Shown here one piece after another: positions 21,696-29,317 of a stretch of 64,000 bases of DNA; position 1 is the first letter of the stretch; every line of letters starts with the position of its first letter. The notes beneath the pieces were generated by a model. That model ran no database searches. It was not told where the DNA came from and saw only the letters and a program-made list of their open reading frames with translations. The DNA lies in contig NZ_JAHVAI010000005.1 in assembly GCF_019264375.1 (NCBI RefSeq), positions 62,001 to 126,000 on the forward strand. Direction: 5' to 3'. The DNA is from Sedimentimonas flavescens. Its GTDB lineage: Bacteria; Pseudomonadota; Alphaproteobacteria; Rhodobacterales; Rhodobacteraceae. Made by a program: the position numbers and the translations under genes.

Positions 21696-22044
21696 GACCC
21701 AGATCCGCCAGATAGATCCGCACGGCCTCCTGCACGTGGCGGAAGCGGTCGCCACCCAGATGCTTGCCGCCATACCAGCGCGTCACCACGATCAGATGGT
21801 CGCGCAACCCGGCGCGCTCCAGCATCCGCAGGATGATCACCCCGGCGCCGCTCTCGCCATCGTCATTCTTCACCGGCCCCGCAGCGCATAGCAGCCCCCA
21901 GGTGTTATGCGTGGCCTTGGCGTATTTCTTGGCCCGCTTCAACTCCCGGATCAGCGCCTTCGCCTCGTCCTCAGATGCGCAAGGCGCCCCGGAGACGGCA
22001 TATTTCGACCCGCGGTCGCTGATGATGTCCTCGATGATGCGCAT
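21676..22044 (-). CDS. YigZ/IMPACT (UPF0029) family protein, short form
   Basis: The 122-residue protein matches only the N-terminal UPF0029 domain of YigZ/IMPACT: SRGSKYAV-like start, THNTWGLLCAAG, NDDGESGAGV and TRWYGGKHLGGDRF, the most conserved segments. Usual bacterial YigZ proteins are about 200 residues with an added ferredoxin-like domain that is absent here. The start ATG at 22044 has a strong AGGAGG site. Family members interfere with translation-linked regulators in eukaryotes; the bacterial role is unclear. The gene ends inside the convergent small basic gene. Confidence 0.85.
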   Translation of the reverse strand: MRIIEDIISDRGSKYAVSGAPCASEDEAKALIRELKRAKKYAKATHNTWGLLCAAGPVKNDDGESGAGVIILRMLERAGLRDHLIVVTRWYGGKHLGGDRFRHVQEAVRIYLADLGLSADGG

Positions 22045-22089
22045 CGGGCCTCCTGAAAAAGATGCCGCAAGCCACTTTCGGCTTTGCAC

Positions 22090-22137
22090 AAATATCCCGG
22101 GGGTGAGCGCGGAACGCGCGAGGGGGCTGGCCCCCTC
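22090..22137. repeat. Rhodobacteraceae-type intergenic hairpin element, copy A
   Basis: AAATATCCC then GGGGGTGAGCGCG, a GCGCG/CGCGC palindrome and a 7-bp hairpin GAGGGGG-CTGG-CCCCCTC (22120-22137) whose end overlaps the dCTP deaminase stop codon. In the minus direction it follows that gene and could act as a terminator or 3' stabiliser. It shares its AAATATCC plus GGGGGT word and terminal G/C hairpin with copy B at 31183-31222. Confidence 0.6.
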
Positions 22138-23215
22138 AGCCCGCCCGGAAATGCTTAGCGAGCTTGAGGCCCTGACCCTGATAGTTCGAGGCGATGCCGG
22201 TGCCATAAAGCCGCTCGGGGCGTTCGGCCATGCGCTCATAGACCAGCCGCCCGACGACCTGTCCGTGCTCAAGCACGAAGGGCGCCTCGTGGCAGCGCAC
22301 TTCCAACACCCCGCGCGACCCAGTGCCACCGGCAGTCCCATGGCCGAAGCCCGGGTCAAAGAAGCCCGCGTAATGCACCCTGAACTCGCCCACCATCGCC
22401 AGATAGGGCGCCATCTCGGCGGCAAAATCCGGCGGGATCGTCACCGCCTCGCGCGACACGAGGATATAGAACGCACCGGGGTCGAGGATGATCCGACCGT
22501 CGCGGGTGCGGATCTCCTCCCAGAATTCCGAGGCCGGGTAATGTGCGATCCGGTCGAGGTCGATCACCCCGGTATGCGGCTTCGCGCGGTAGCCCACCAG
22601 ATCGCCTTCCGCGGGCAGCAGATCGACCGAGAAGCCGAGCCCGTGGTCGATCACCGCCTCGCCCGAGACCAGCGGCTCGGCCATGTGCAGGATCTTCAGC
22701 TCCGCATCGCTCAGCATCGCCTGACCCGCGCGGAAGCGAATCTGGTTGAGCCGCATTCCCGGCCGCACCAGCACCGAGAACGAGCGCGGGCAGATTTCGG
22801 CGTAGAGCGGGCCAGTGTAACCCTCGGGGATTCGGTCGAATTCCGTGCCGCCATCGGTAATGACGCGCGTCAGCAGATCTAGCCGCCCGGTCGAGCTTTT
22901 GGCATTCGCGACGGCGGTTAGGCCGGCGGGTAGGGCAAGCCCCTCCATCAGCGGCACCAGATAAACGCAGCCCTTTTCGAGCACCGCGCCGTTGGACAGG
23001 TCCATGCGGTGCATCTCGAATTCGGCAAGCTTGGTGTCGACGCGCTGGTTGCGCCCGGCCAGGAACGAGGCGCGGATGCGGTAGGCCACCTGACCAAGGC
23101 GCAGGTCGAGGCTTGCGGGCTGGATCTGCTCGGGCAGGACGGGGATCGTCGCGCTGATCTCGCCGCGCTCGATCATCGCACGGATGGCGCTGTCGGCCAG
23201 AACGCCTTGGGTCAT
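22136..23215 (-). CDS. dcd: 2'-deoxycytidine 5'-triphosphate deaminase, long two-domain form
   Basis: Converts dCTP to dUTP for thymidylate synthesis. The 359-residue protein is about twice the length of the Escherichia coli trimeric enzyme. It appears to contain two dUTPase-like folds: one near residues 20-190 with ANAKSSTGRLDLLTRVITDGG and PEGYTGPLYAEICPRSFSV, the other near 215-340. Long forms occur in alphaproteobacteria. The ATG at 23215 is preceded by GGGGGAACGAG. It is followed on its 3' side by hairpin element copy A, and upstream lies tRNA-Pro. Confidence 0.85.
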   Translation of the reverse strand: MTQGVLADSAIRAMIERGEISATIPVLPEQIQPASLDLRLGQVAYRIRASFLAGRNQRVDTKLAEFEMHRMDLSNGAVLEKGCVYLVPLMEGLALPAGLTAVANAKSSTGRLDLLTRVITDGGTEFDRIPEGYTGPLYAEICPRSFSVLVRPGMRLNQIRFRAGQAMLSDAELKILHMAEPLVSGEAVIDHGLGFSVDLLPAEGDLVGYRAKPHTGVIDLDRIAHYPASEFWEEIRTRDGRIILDPGAFYILVSREAVTIPPDFAAEMAPYLAMVGEFRVHYAGFFDPGFGHGTAGGTGSRGVLEVRCHEAPFVLEHGQVVGRLVYERMAERPERLYGTGIASNYQGQGLKLAKHFRAG

Positions 23216-23276
23216 GTCTCGTTCCCCCGGATATGCGAACGCCCACCCCGCGGAACGGGATGGGCGTTGTTCGAGA

Positions 23277-23354
23277 TGGTCGGGCCGGAGAGATTCGAAC
23301 TCTCGACCTTCCGCCCCCCAGACGGACGCGCTAACCAGGCTGCGCCACGGCCCG
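23277..23354 (-). tRNA. tRNA-Pro (anticodon GGG), CCA encoded
   Basis: Reading the minus strand from 23354, the cloverleaf is complete: acceptor stem CGGGCCG/CGGCCCG, D stem GCGC/GCGC, anticodon stem TCCGT/GCGGA with loop CTGGGGG (U33, anticodon GGG), and T arm GAGAG-TTCGAAT-CTCTC. Discriminator A and an encoded CCA occupy 23280-23277. It reads proline codon CCC (and CCU). Total 78 nt including CCA. Confidence 0.96.
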
Positions 23355-23474
23355 ACGAGGCGCATATAGAGGCATCCGGGCGGCGGGCGCAAGCGGCAAA
23401 ACGCATTTTTCCGCAACGCTCTGCACGCGAGATATCGGTGTGCAGCCGGGCAGGGGAAAGCGGCAGGGCAAGCA

Positions 23475-24191
23475 TTATTCTGCCCGGCCAAGCGTCGCCG
23501 CAGCCAGGCGGCTGCGCAGGGCAACCAGCCTCGATTTGGCGGCCTTGAGCGTGTCTCTCTCCGCCTCGCTCAACTGCGTGCCAGACAGGGCGCGCAGGCG
23601 CTGCGACATCGGCGGAGTGGGGTCGGCCTCGGGCGGAGCGGGGGGATTCGGCGCCCCGCGTGCGGTCGCAAGCTCAACAATCTCGGCGCCCGGTGTCGCT
23701 TCTGGCTCAACATCTAGCGCCATGGGGGCCTCTGGCGCCGGTTCGTCAAAGAACGAGGGCTGACGCCAGCTTGCTTTCGACGGTGGCGCGGCAGGCACAG
23801 GGTCTTGCGGGTCGGGGGGGAACTGCGCGGCCGGGGATTCGGGTTCCGGCTCGGGGGCGGCGGGCCAGGGCGCGGCCTCCGGCGTCGCGTCGGTCGCCTC
23901 TTCTTCCGCCGCACTCAGATCGATCGTGGCAAGCGACATGACGTGGCGCACGCCCTCATCCTTCAGCAGCTTTTGCACGCCGCGAATGGCCATGCCATCC
24001 TCATGCAGCAGGCGCTTGATACCACCCAGCAAAAGGATGTCCTCGGGGCGGTAGTAACGCCGCCCGCCAGCACGCTTCACCGGCTTGATTTGTGCAAAGC
24101 GACTTTCCCAGAACCGCAGCACATGCGTCGGCGTATCGAGGATCGTCGAGACCTCGGAGATCGTGCGGAAGGCATCGGCTGATTTCGCCAT
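23475..24191 (-). CDS. MerR-family transcriptional regulator with long Pro/Ala-rich linker
   Basis: A 238-residue protein with an N-terminal MerR winged HTH (residues about 9-77: [20 protein letters not shown], then [19 protein letters not shown]). A Pro/Glu/Ala-rich disordered segment follows (about 95-200), then a short C-terminal helix that could dimerise. No metal-binding cysteines are seen, so it is not a classical metal sensor. It follows ihfA at the end of the yceD-rpmF-plsX-fabH-ihfA group, a position conserved in alphaproteobacteria. Start: ATG 24191, with an in-frame GTG one codon upstream. The ligand is unknown. Confidence 0.85.
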   Translation of the reverse strand: MAKSADAFRTISEVSTILDTPTHVLRFWESRFAQIKPVKRAGGRRYYRPEDILLLGGIKRLLHEDGMAIRGVQKLLKDEGVRHVMSLATIDLSAAEEEATDATPEAAPWPAAPEPEPESPAAQFPPDPQDPVPAAPPSKASWRQPSFFDEPAPEAPMALDVEPEATPGAEIVELATARGAPNPPAPPEADPTPPMSQRLRALSGTQLSEAERDTLKAAKSRLVALRSRLAAATLGRAE

Positions 24192-24244
24192 CACGCCGCC
24201 TTTCTTGTTCGCCTGCTCTTAGCGCCCCGAAACGGGGCAGCGCC

Positions 24245-24547
24245 TCAGTTCGCGTTGCCGGCGGCCACGCGATCCTTCATCAGATGCGAGGGGCGGAAGG
24301 ACAGCACGCGCCGCGGCGAGATCGGCACTTCTTCGCCGGTCTTGGGGTTGCGACCCATGCGAGACGACTTTTCGCGCACCGAGAACGTGCCGAAGGACGA
24401 GATCTTCACCGTCTCGCCGCGCACCAGCGCATCGGAGAGATGCTGCAGAACGCTTTCGACAAGCTGTGCGGATTCATTGCGCGACAGCCCGACCTCGCGG
24501 AACACCGCTTCGCTCAAATCCATGCGCGTCAAGGTCTTCTCAGGCAT
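24245..24547 (-). CDS. ihfA: Integration host factor subunit alpha
   Basis: DNA-bending HU-family protein that pairs with IHF-beta. The 100-residue protein has the HU/IHF fold: N-terminal helices [21 protein letters not shown], the [21 protein letters not shown] arm near residues 50-70 and [19 protein letters not shown] at the C-terminus. I used the ATG at 24547 (MPEKTLTRM), preceded by a G-rich site. The frame runs 13 codons further up without similarity. It lies between fabH and the MerR gene, as in many alphaproteobacteria. Confidence 0.95.
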   Translation of the reverse strand: MPEKTLTRMDLSEAVFREVGLSRNESAQLVESVLQHLSDALVRGETVKISSFGTFSVREKSSRMGRNPKTGEEVPISPRRVLSFRPSHLMKDRVAAGNAN

Positions 24548-24652
24548 ACCATCCCCCCGGATTGATTTTGACAACGATGGGGGCAATGAAATCCCGAGTC
24601 AATATCAATGACTTGGGCGGCGCTTTTCAAGCGTGTGGAAAGGCCGTTCTGC

Positions 24653-25627
24653 TTACCAGCGCAGCACGACGGCGCCCCAGGCAAGCCCGCCGCCGATCGC
24701 TTCGGTCACGACAATGTCGCCGGTCTTGATCTGGCCACGTTGCTTGCCGACCGAAAGCGCCAGGGGAATCGAGGCGGCCGAGGTGTTGCCATGGTCCTGA
24801 ACGGTCACAACGACACGCTCCAACGGCACCTGCATCCGCTCGGCGGTAGCCGAGATGATGCGCAGATTCGCCTGGTGCGGCACGATCCAGTTCACGTCCT
24901 CGCCCGACATGCCGATCTTGCCAAGCGCGGTATGCGCGGTCTCGGCCAGCTTCTGGACAGCGTGTTTGAAGACGGCATTGCCCTGCATGCGCAGCTGGCC
25001 TGCCTTGCCGTTCGACGACACGCCCCCATCGACATAAAGCAGTTCGCGGTAGCGGCCATCCGAATGCAGATCGGTCGACAGGACGCCGCGATCCTTGTTG
25101 GTGCCAGAGCCGTTCGCCGCTTCGAGAATCAGTGCGCCTGCGCCGTCGCCGAACAGCACGCAGGTGCCGCGGTCTTCCCAGTCCATGATGCGCGAGAAGG
25201 TCTCGGCGCCGATCACCAGAACGCGCTCGGCCTGGCCCGAAACGATGAGGCCGTTGGCATTCGTCAGCGCGAAGACGAAGCCCGCGCAGACCGCCTGGAT
25301 GTCATAGGCAAAACCGTTGGTCGAGCCGAGGCCCGCCTGGACCATCGTCGCGACCGAGGGAAAGGTGAGGTCGGGCGTCGAGGTCGCCACAACGATCGCG
25401 TCGATCTGGTCGGCGGTCATGCCCGCGTCGATCAGCGCGGCCTGCGCGGCCTTGATGGCGAGCTGCGAGGTCGTCTCACCTTCGGCGGCGAAGTGTCGTT
25501 GCTCGATTCCCGTGCGGGCGCGGATCCAGTCGTCGGTCGTGTCCAGCGTGGCCTCGAACTCGGCATTCTTGACGATGCGCTCGGGCAGATAATGCCCAAC
25601 GCCCCGGACCACGGCTCTGATTTTCAT
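24653..25627 (-). CDS. fabH: 3-oxoacyl-[acyl-carrier-protein] synthase III (KAS III)
   Basis: Starts fatty-acid synthesis by condensing acetyl-CoA with malonyl-ACP. The 324-residue thiolase-fold protein has the full catalytic triad: Cys114 (QAVCAGFVFAL), His251 (VPHQANLRI) and Asn281 (DHGNTSAASIPLAL). ATG at 25627 overlaps the plsX stop by ATGA, so the two lipid genes are translationally coupled. Length is typical. It is followed by ihfA after 105 bp. Confidence 0.97.
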   Translation of the reverse strand: MKIRAVVRGVGHYLPERIVKNAEFEATLDTTDDWIRARTGIEQRHFAAEGETTSQLAIKAAQAALIDAGMTADQIDAIVVATSTPDLTFPSVATMVQAGLGSTNGFAYDIQAVCAGFVFALTNANGLIVSGQAERVLVIGAETFSRIMDWEDRGTCVLFGDGAGALILEAANGSGTNKDRGVLSTDLHSDGRYRELLYVDGGVSSNGKAGQLRMQGNAVFKHAVQKLAETAHTALGKIGMSGEDVNWIVPHQANLRIISATAERMQVPLERVVVTVQDHGNTSAASIPLALSVGKQRGQIKTGDIVVTEAIGGGLAWGAVVLRW

Positions 25628-26742
25628 GATACTTTCTCGCTGGTTTCGTCGCCTTGGGGCGCATCCTGCCCCGAGACTGACGCCGAGGCAACCCGTGCTG
25701 CGAGTTTCGCGCTGAAGCCCGAGCGGGCGAGGCGTGCCGCCAGGTCTACCGCAGCGGCGACGCCGGTCGCGTCGGCCGAGCCATGCGACTTCACCACGGT
25801 TCCGTTCAACCCTAGGAAAACGCCACCATTTGCGCGGCGCGGGTCGATCCGCTCCTTCATTCGCTTGAGCGGACCCATGGCCAGCAGCGCCCCCAGCTTG
25901 GCCAGCGGCGAGGCGGTCAGCGCCTCGCGCATCAATTCACCAGCGAGCCTCGCCGTGCCTTCGCCGGTCTTGAGCGCGATATTGCCAGTGAACCCATCGG
26001 TCACGATCACGTCAACGCGGTTCGACGGCAGGTCATTGCCCTCGACGAAGCCGATGAATTCGAACTGACCGGCGTCCTGCGCCTTGGTCATCAGGTCATA
26101 GGCGACCTTGAGTTCGGCGTGGCCCTTGTGCTCTTCGGTGCCGACGTTGAGCAGGCCGACACGCGGGCGGGTCAGGCCAAGCGCGTTGCGCGCGTAGGAC
26201 GTGCCCATCAGACCATAGGTCAGCAGGTCGGCTGCCTCTGCCTTCACGTCGGCGCCCATGTCGAGCATGACGTTCCAGCCCGTCGGGTTGCGCGAGGGCC
26301 AGAAGGAGGCGATCGCGGGGCGGTTCACGCCCGGCAGCTTGCGCAGGCGGATCATCGATATGGCCATGAGCGCGCCGGTGTTCCCGCAGGATACCGCCAC
26401 TTCGGCTTCCTTGGCGCGCACCGACTCGATCGCGGACCACATGGAGGTGCCCTTGCCGTTGCGCATCACCGCCGCGGGCTTGTCGTGCATCGTCACCACG
26501 CCTTCGGCATGGTGGATCTCGCAGCGCTCGGTCAGGCCACGTGCGGCCAGCAGCGGGGCGAGGGTGCCTTCGGGGCCATGCAGGATGAACCGCAGGCTTG
26601 GCGATTTCTGCGCGGCAAGCGCCAGGCCATCGACGATGGCCTCGGGTCCGCGGTCGCCGCCCATCGCGTCGATGGAAATGACGATGGCGCCGGAATCACC
26701 CGGCGCCTTGGCCACGTCGTGGCCTTGATCAATATTTTCCAT
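25624..26742 (-). CDS. plsX: Phosphate acyltransferase PlsX
   Basis: Makes acyl-phosphate from acyl-ACP for phospholipid synthesis. The signature ISIDAMGGDRGPEAIVDGL begins near residue 22, and SCGNTGALMAISMIRLRKLPGVNRPAI near residue 125 matches the family. I propose the ATG at 26742 (372 residues). The frame is open to a TTG at 26811, with another ATG at 26799, and none of the three has a strong ribosome site, so the start is uncertain. The C-terminal 20 residues are Ala/Ser-rich. It lies between rpmF and fabH, the classic cluster. Confidence 0.93.
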   Translation of the reverse strand: MENIDQGHDVAKAPGDSGAIVISIDAMGGDRGPEAIVDGLALAAQKSPSLRFILHGPEGTLAPLLAARGLTERCEIHHAEGVVTMHDKPAAVMRNGKGTSMWSAIESVRAKEAEVAVSCGNTGALMAISMIRLRKLPGVNRPAIASFWPSRNPTGWNVMLDMGADVKAEAADLLTYGLMGTSYARNALGLTRPRVGLLNVGTEEHKGHAELKVAYDLMTKAQDAGQFEFIGFVEGNDLPSNRVDVIVTDGFTGNIALKTGEGTARLAGELMREALTASPLAKLGALLAMGPLKRMKERIDPRRANGGVFLGLNGTVVKSHGSADATGVAAAVDLAARLARSGFSAKLAARVASASVSGQDAPQGDETSEKVS

Positions 26743-26825
26743 GTCGGACCGGCCCTGATCCTGCCCCGTGGTCTTCGGAATGTCCTGCACAGCGGGCATG
26801 ATATCGGGCAAGCGACGGCGCGGGC

Positions 26826-27032
26826 TTACGCCGCGTCGTCGTCCAGATCGACCTCGGCAGCCTGAGCCACCACTTCGCGGTCGTCATAGTGACCGCAGGC
26901 GCCACAAACGTGGTGCGGGCGCTTCAGCTCGCCGCAGTTCGGGCACTCCGCCGGGTTGCCGGCAACAAGAGCGTCATGCGCACGGCGCATGTTGCGACGG
27001 GAACGCGTAACTCGGTTCTGAGGGACAGCCAT
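26826..27032 (-). CDS. rpmF: Ribosomal protein L32 (zinc-binding form)
   Basis: Large-subunit ribosomal protein of 68 residues, beginning [21 protein letters not shown] as in other alphaproteobacterial L32. Four cysteines at 30, 33, 43 and 46 (CPNC ... CGAC) form a zinc ribbon, so this is the C+ type. The acidic tail DLDDDAA is unusual-looking but harmless. It sits between yceD and plsX, the usual arrangement. Confidence 0.97.
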   Translation of the reverse strand: MAVPQNRVTRSRRNMRRAHDALVAGNPAECPNCGELKRPHHVCGACGHYDDREVVAQAAEVDLDDDAA

Positions 27033-27225
27033 GTCTCAACCTCGGGTGTTCGGGGGCGTTACAGCCCTGATTTTCCTGGAGTTTCGTCACTGGCGCCAGG
27101 TGGCGGACCGGGTGCGAACCCAAACTTTGAATGAGGCCGGGAACATACTGCGATTCTGATCCGGCGCAAGTCCTTTTTCTCCCTTTTTTTTCCGCCCTCG
27201 AAACCGGGCGGCTTCAGGCAGGACG

Positions 27226-27810
27226 TCAATCGTTTTCGCCCGACCCGTTGCCCTTTCCGGCCAGCAGATCGCGCAGGTTGGCAAACGGGCGGGTGGCTTC
27301 ATCGGTCAACTCTTCGGCCCCGTCGGGTACCGCGCTCAGGCGTGCGTCGGGTTCCAACTCGGTTGCGCGCGGGTAAAGCGGCAGGGCGAGTTCGAGTGCC
27401 TCGAGCGCGACTGCGGCAAGGTCAATCTCGGCGCGCAGAGGCTCAAGCGTGTCGTCTTCGGGCATTTCGACCTCGTCACCCGTGGGCTCGGGCAGGTCGG
27501 CCAGGTAGTGGCGCGTAATCTCTTCGGCCAGATCGGTCGTGACCGGCGCCAGCGTGACCGCGCAGGGCTGCACGACGCGGGCCGTAAAGGCAGCCTCAAG
27601 CAGCCAGTCGCTGCGGCCCTTTGCGGTCAGCGTGCCCTTCAGGCGCAGCGATTTCACCGCCGAGATGCCCGCCCATTGCGCGATCGCCGCGCAGGTGGCG
27701 GCGTCGGGGCGGATGTCGAAGCGGTTGGGTTTGCGCCCCGCCAGATCGGCCACGCGCCGCGGCTCGCTCCAGGGCAGGGGGGTGTTCGGGTCGAAGGCGG
27801 CGTCACTCAT
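27226..27810 (-). CDS. yceD: YceD family protein (DUF177)
   Basis: A 194-residue cytosolic protein with the DUF177 pattern: KGTLTAKGRSDWLLEAAFTARVVQPCAVTLAPV, then an acidic middle segment and a C-terminal PFANLRDLLAGKG. In YceD proteins CxxxLxPV-like segments and the PFA.L motif are conserved; here a single Cys is present. Related proteins are linked to 23S rRNA accumulation in bacteria and plants. The ATG at 27810 has AAAGGAT upstream. The 193-bp gap to rpmF contains a CCGCCC/GGGCGG hairpin (27192-27211) but no T-run on this strand, so read-through to rpmF is likely. Confidence 0.88.
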   Translation of the reverse strand: MSDAAFDPNTPLPWSEPRRVADLAGRKPNRFDIRPDAATCAAIAQWAGISAVKSLRLKGTLTAKGRSDWLLEAAFTARVVQPCAVTLAPVTTDLAEEITRHYLADLPEPTGDEVEMPEDDTLEPLRAEIDLAAVALEALELALPLYPRATELEPDARLSAVPDGAEELTDEATRPFANLRDLLAGKGNGSGEND

Positions 27811-27934
27811 GGATGTTATCCTTTGCTTTTCCCGCGCCATGGCGCAGCTTGGCTCGCAACGCGCTTGAGGGCCGTGCCAGCATGTTGTAAGCGGGATAAA
27901 AGGCCAAAGGCTATGAGGCAAGAGGGGGTTTCAG

Positions 27935-28399
27935 GTGGGACGCGAAACGGTCACGCGGCGCGGGGCGCTTGCACTGGCACTCGGCGCGGCGCTTCTGGCG
28001 GCGGGGTGCTCGCCAGTCTATCGCAACCACGGCTACGTCCCTCTGGAAGAGGATCTGGCGAAGATCGAGGTCGGCAAATCGACGCGCGACGATGTCGCGG
28101 CGGCGGTTGGACGCCCGTCCTCGGCCGGTCTGCTTGAGGGTTCGGGCTGGTATTACGTAGGCTCGCGCTGGAAGCATTACGGTGCGTTCCCGCCCGAGGA
28201 ACTGGATCGCCAGGTCGTCGCGATCACCTTTACCCAAGCGGGCGTCGTCGAGAATGTTGAGCGTTTCGGGAGTGAGCGTGGCGAAGTCGTTGTGCTGTCG
28301 CGGCGCGTGACCGAGACCTCGATCAAGGGTATCGGCTTCGTTCAGCAGCTCATGGGCTCGTTCGGTCGGGTTTCGGCCGGCCAGGTCCTCGACCGCTGA
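27935..28399 (+). CDS. bamE: Outer-membrane assembly lipoprotein, BamE/SmpA-OmlA type
   Basis: Small lipoprotein of the BAM complex that inserts beta-barrel proteins into the outer membrane. The 154-residue protein has a signal peptide with lipobox LAAGC, the lipidated cysteine at residue 25. The SmpA/OmlA fold follows: VPLEEDLAKIEVGKSTRDDVAAAVGRPSS and WYYVGSRWKHYG. The start is GTG at 27935, behind AGAGGGGG. It diverges from yceD, leaving a 124-bp shared promoter region. Confidence 0.9.
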   Translation: MGRETVTRRGALALALGAALLAAGCSPVYRNHGYVPLEEDLAKIEVGKSTRDDVAAAVGRPSSAGLLEGSGWYYVGSRWKHYGAFPPEELDRQVVAITFTQAGVVENVERFGSERGEVVVLSRRVTETSIKGIGFVQQLMGSFGRVSAGQVLDR

Positions 28400-28502
28400 T
28401 TTCTTTCCTGGACGGGGTGCCGCGCTGCGGCATCTTTCGTCTTGCGCAGCGTTGGCCATCGGCTAGGCTTTGGACAGGCTCGACACCTGTCCGGGGGGAA
28501 GG

Positions 28503-29267
28503 ATGCAGGCGCTCAGCAAGGGTCGATATACCGTTCGTCTGGCAAGCACGCCGCAGGATGTGGGTGCCGCGCAGGCGCTACGCTGGAAGGGGTTCCTCAG
28601 CCGCAAGCACGGCGTAGGCGTGACGTCTCAGGATGCGCGGCTTGACGCCGACGGGTTCGACCCGATCTGTCAGCATGTGCTGGTCGAGGATGCGCAGTCG
28701 GGTCGGCTCGTCAGCTGCTTTCGCCTCTTGCCGCTGCGGGATGGCTCCGAGATCGGCCGCAGCTATTCGGCGCAATATTACGACCTGTCGGCGCTGCGGG
28801 GCTTCGATCTGCCGATGGTCGAGATGGGGCGCTTCTGCATCGACCCAGAGTGTCAGGACCCAGACATCCTGCGCCTTGCCTGGGGGGCGGTGACGCGCTT
28901 TGTCGATGAGACCGGGGTGGGGATGCTGTTTGGCTGTTCGTCCTTCACCGGAACCGATTGGACGCATTACAGCGATTCCCTCGCGCTGCTGGCCGCGCGC
29001 CACCTTGCGCCCGCCGAGTGGGCCCCGCGCGAGGCGGCGCCCTCGGTTGTCCGCTATTCCGAACGTCTGGCCGCGCATATGCCTGATGCCAAGACTGCCC
29101 AACAGCGGATGCCGCCGCTATTGCGCACCTATCTGCTGATGGGGGGCTGGGTCAGCGATCACGCGGTGGTCGATCCCGCGCTGGACACGTTCCATGTCTT
29201 CACGGGGCTTGAGATCGCCGCCATCCCGCCCGCCCGCGCACGTGCGCTACGGCTGGTCGCGGGCTGA
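28503..29267 (+). CDS. olsB: L-ornithine N-alpha-acyltransferase (OlsB-like)
   Basis: Transfers a 3-hydroxyacyl chain from ACP to ornithine, the first step of ornithine-lipid synthesis. The 254-residue protein matches the OlsB/hemolysin-like GNAT family: AQALRWKGFLSRKHG near residue 24, DPICQHVLVED, a catalytic core LRGFDLPMVEMGRFCIDPE and GVGMLFGCSSFTGTDW. Start ATG at 28503 follows GGGGGAAGG. The partner acyltransferase OlsA, often adjacent, is not found in the window, so the second acylation would need a gene elsewhere. An autoinducer-type substrate is less likely given these motifs. Confidence 0.82.
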   Translation: MQALSKGRYTVRLASTPQDVGAAQALRWKGFLSRKHGVGVTSQDARLDADGFDPICQHVLVEDAQSGRLVSCFRLLPLRDGSEIGRSYSAQYYDLSALRGFDLPMVEMGRFCIDPECQDPDILRLAWGAVTRFVDETGVGMLFGCSSFTGTDWTHYSDSLALLAARHLAPAEWAPREAAPSVVRYSERLAAHMPDAKTAQQRMPPLLRTYLLMGGWVSDHAVVDPALDTFHVFTGLEIAAIPPARARALRLVAG

Positions 29268-29317
29268 GACCGCAGCTAGCCGTTGACGTTTTCCTTACGC
29301 CCGAGTAGCCGGAGCGC

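Noticed and set aside
27192-27211. CCGCCC/GGGCGG hairpin next to an eight-T run between rpmF and yceD
   Set aside because: The T-run precedes the stem on the plus strand and is an A-run after the stem on the minus strand, so it is not a terminator for either direction.
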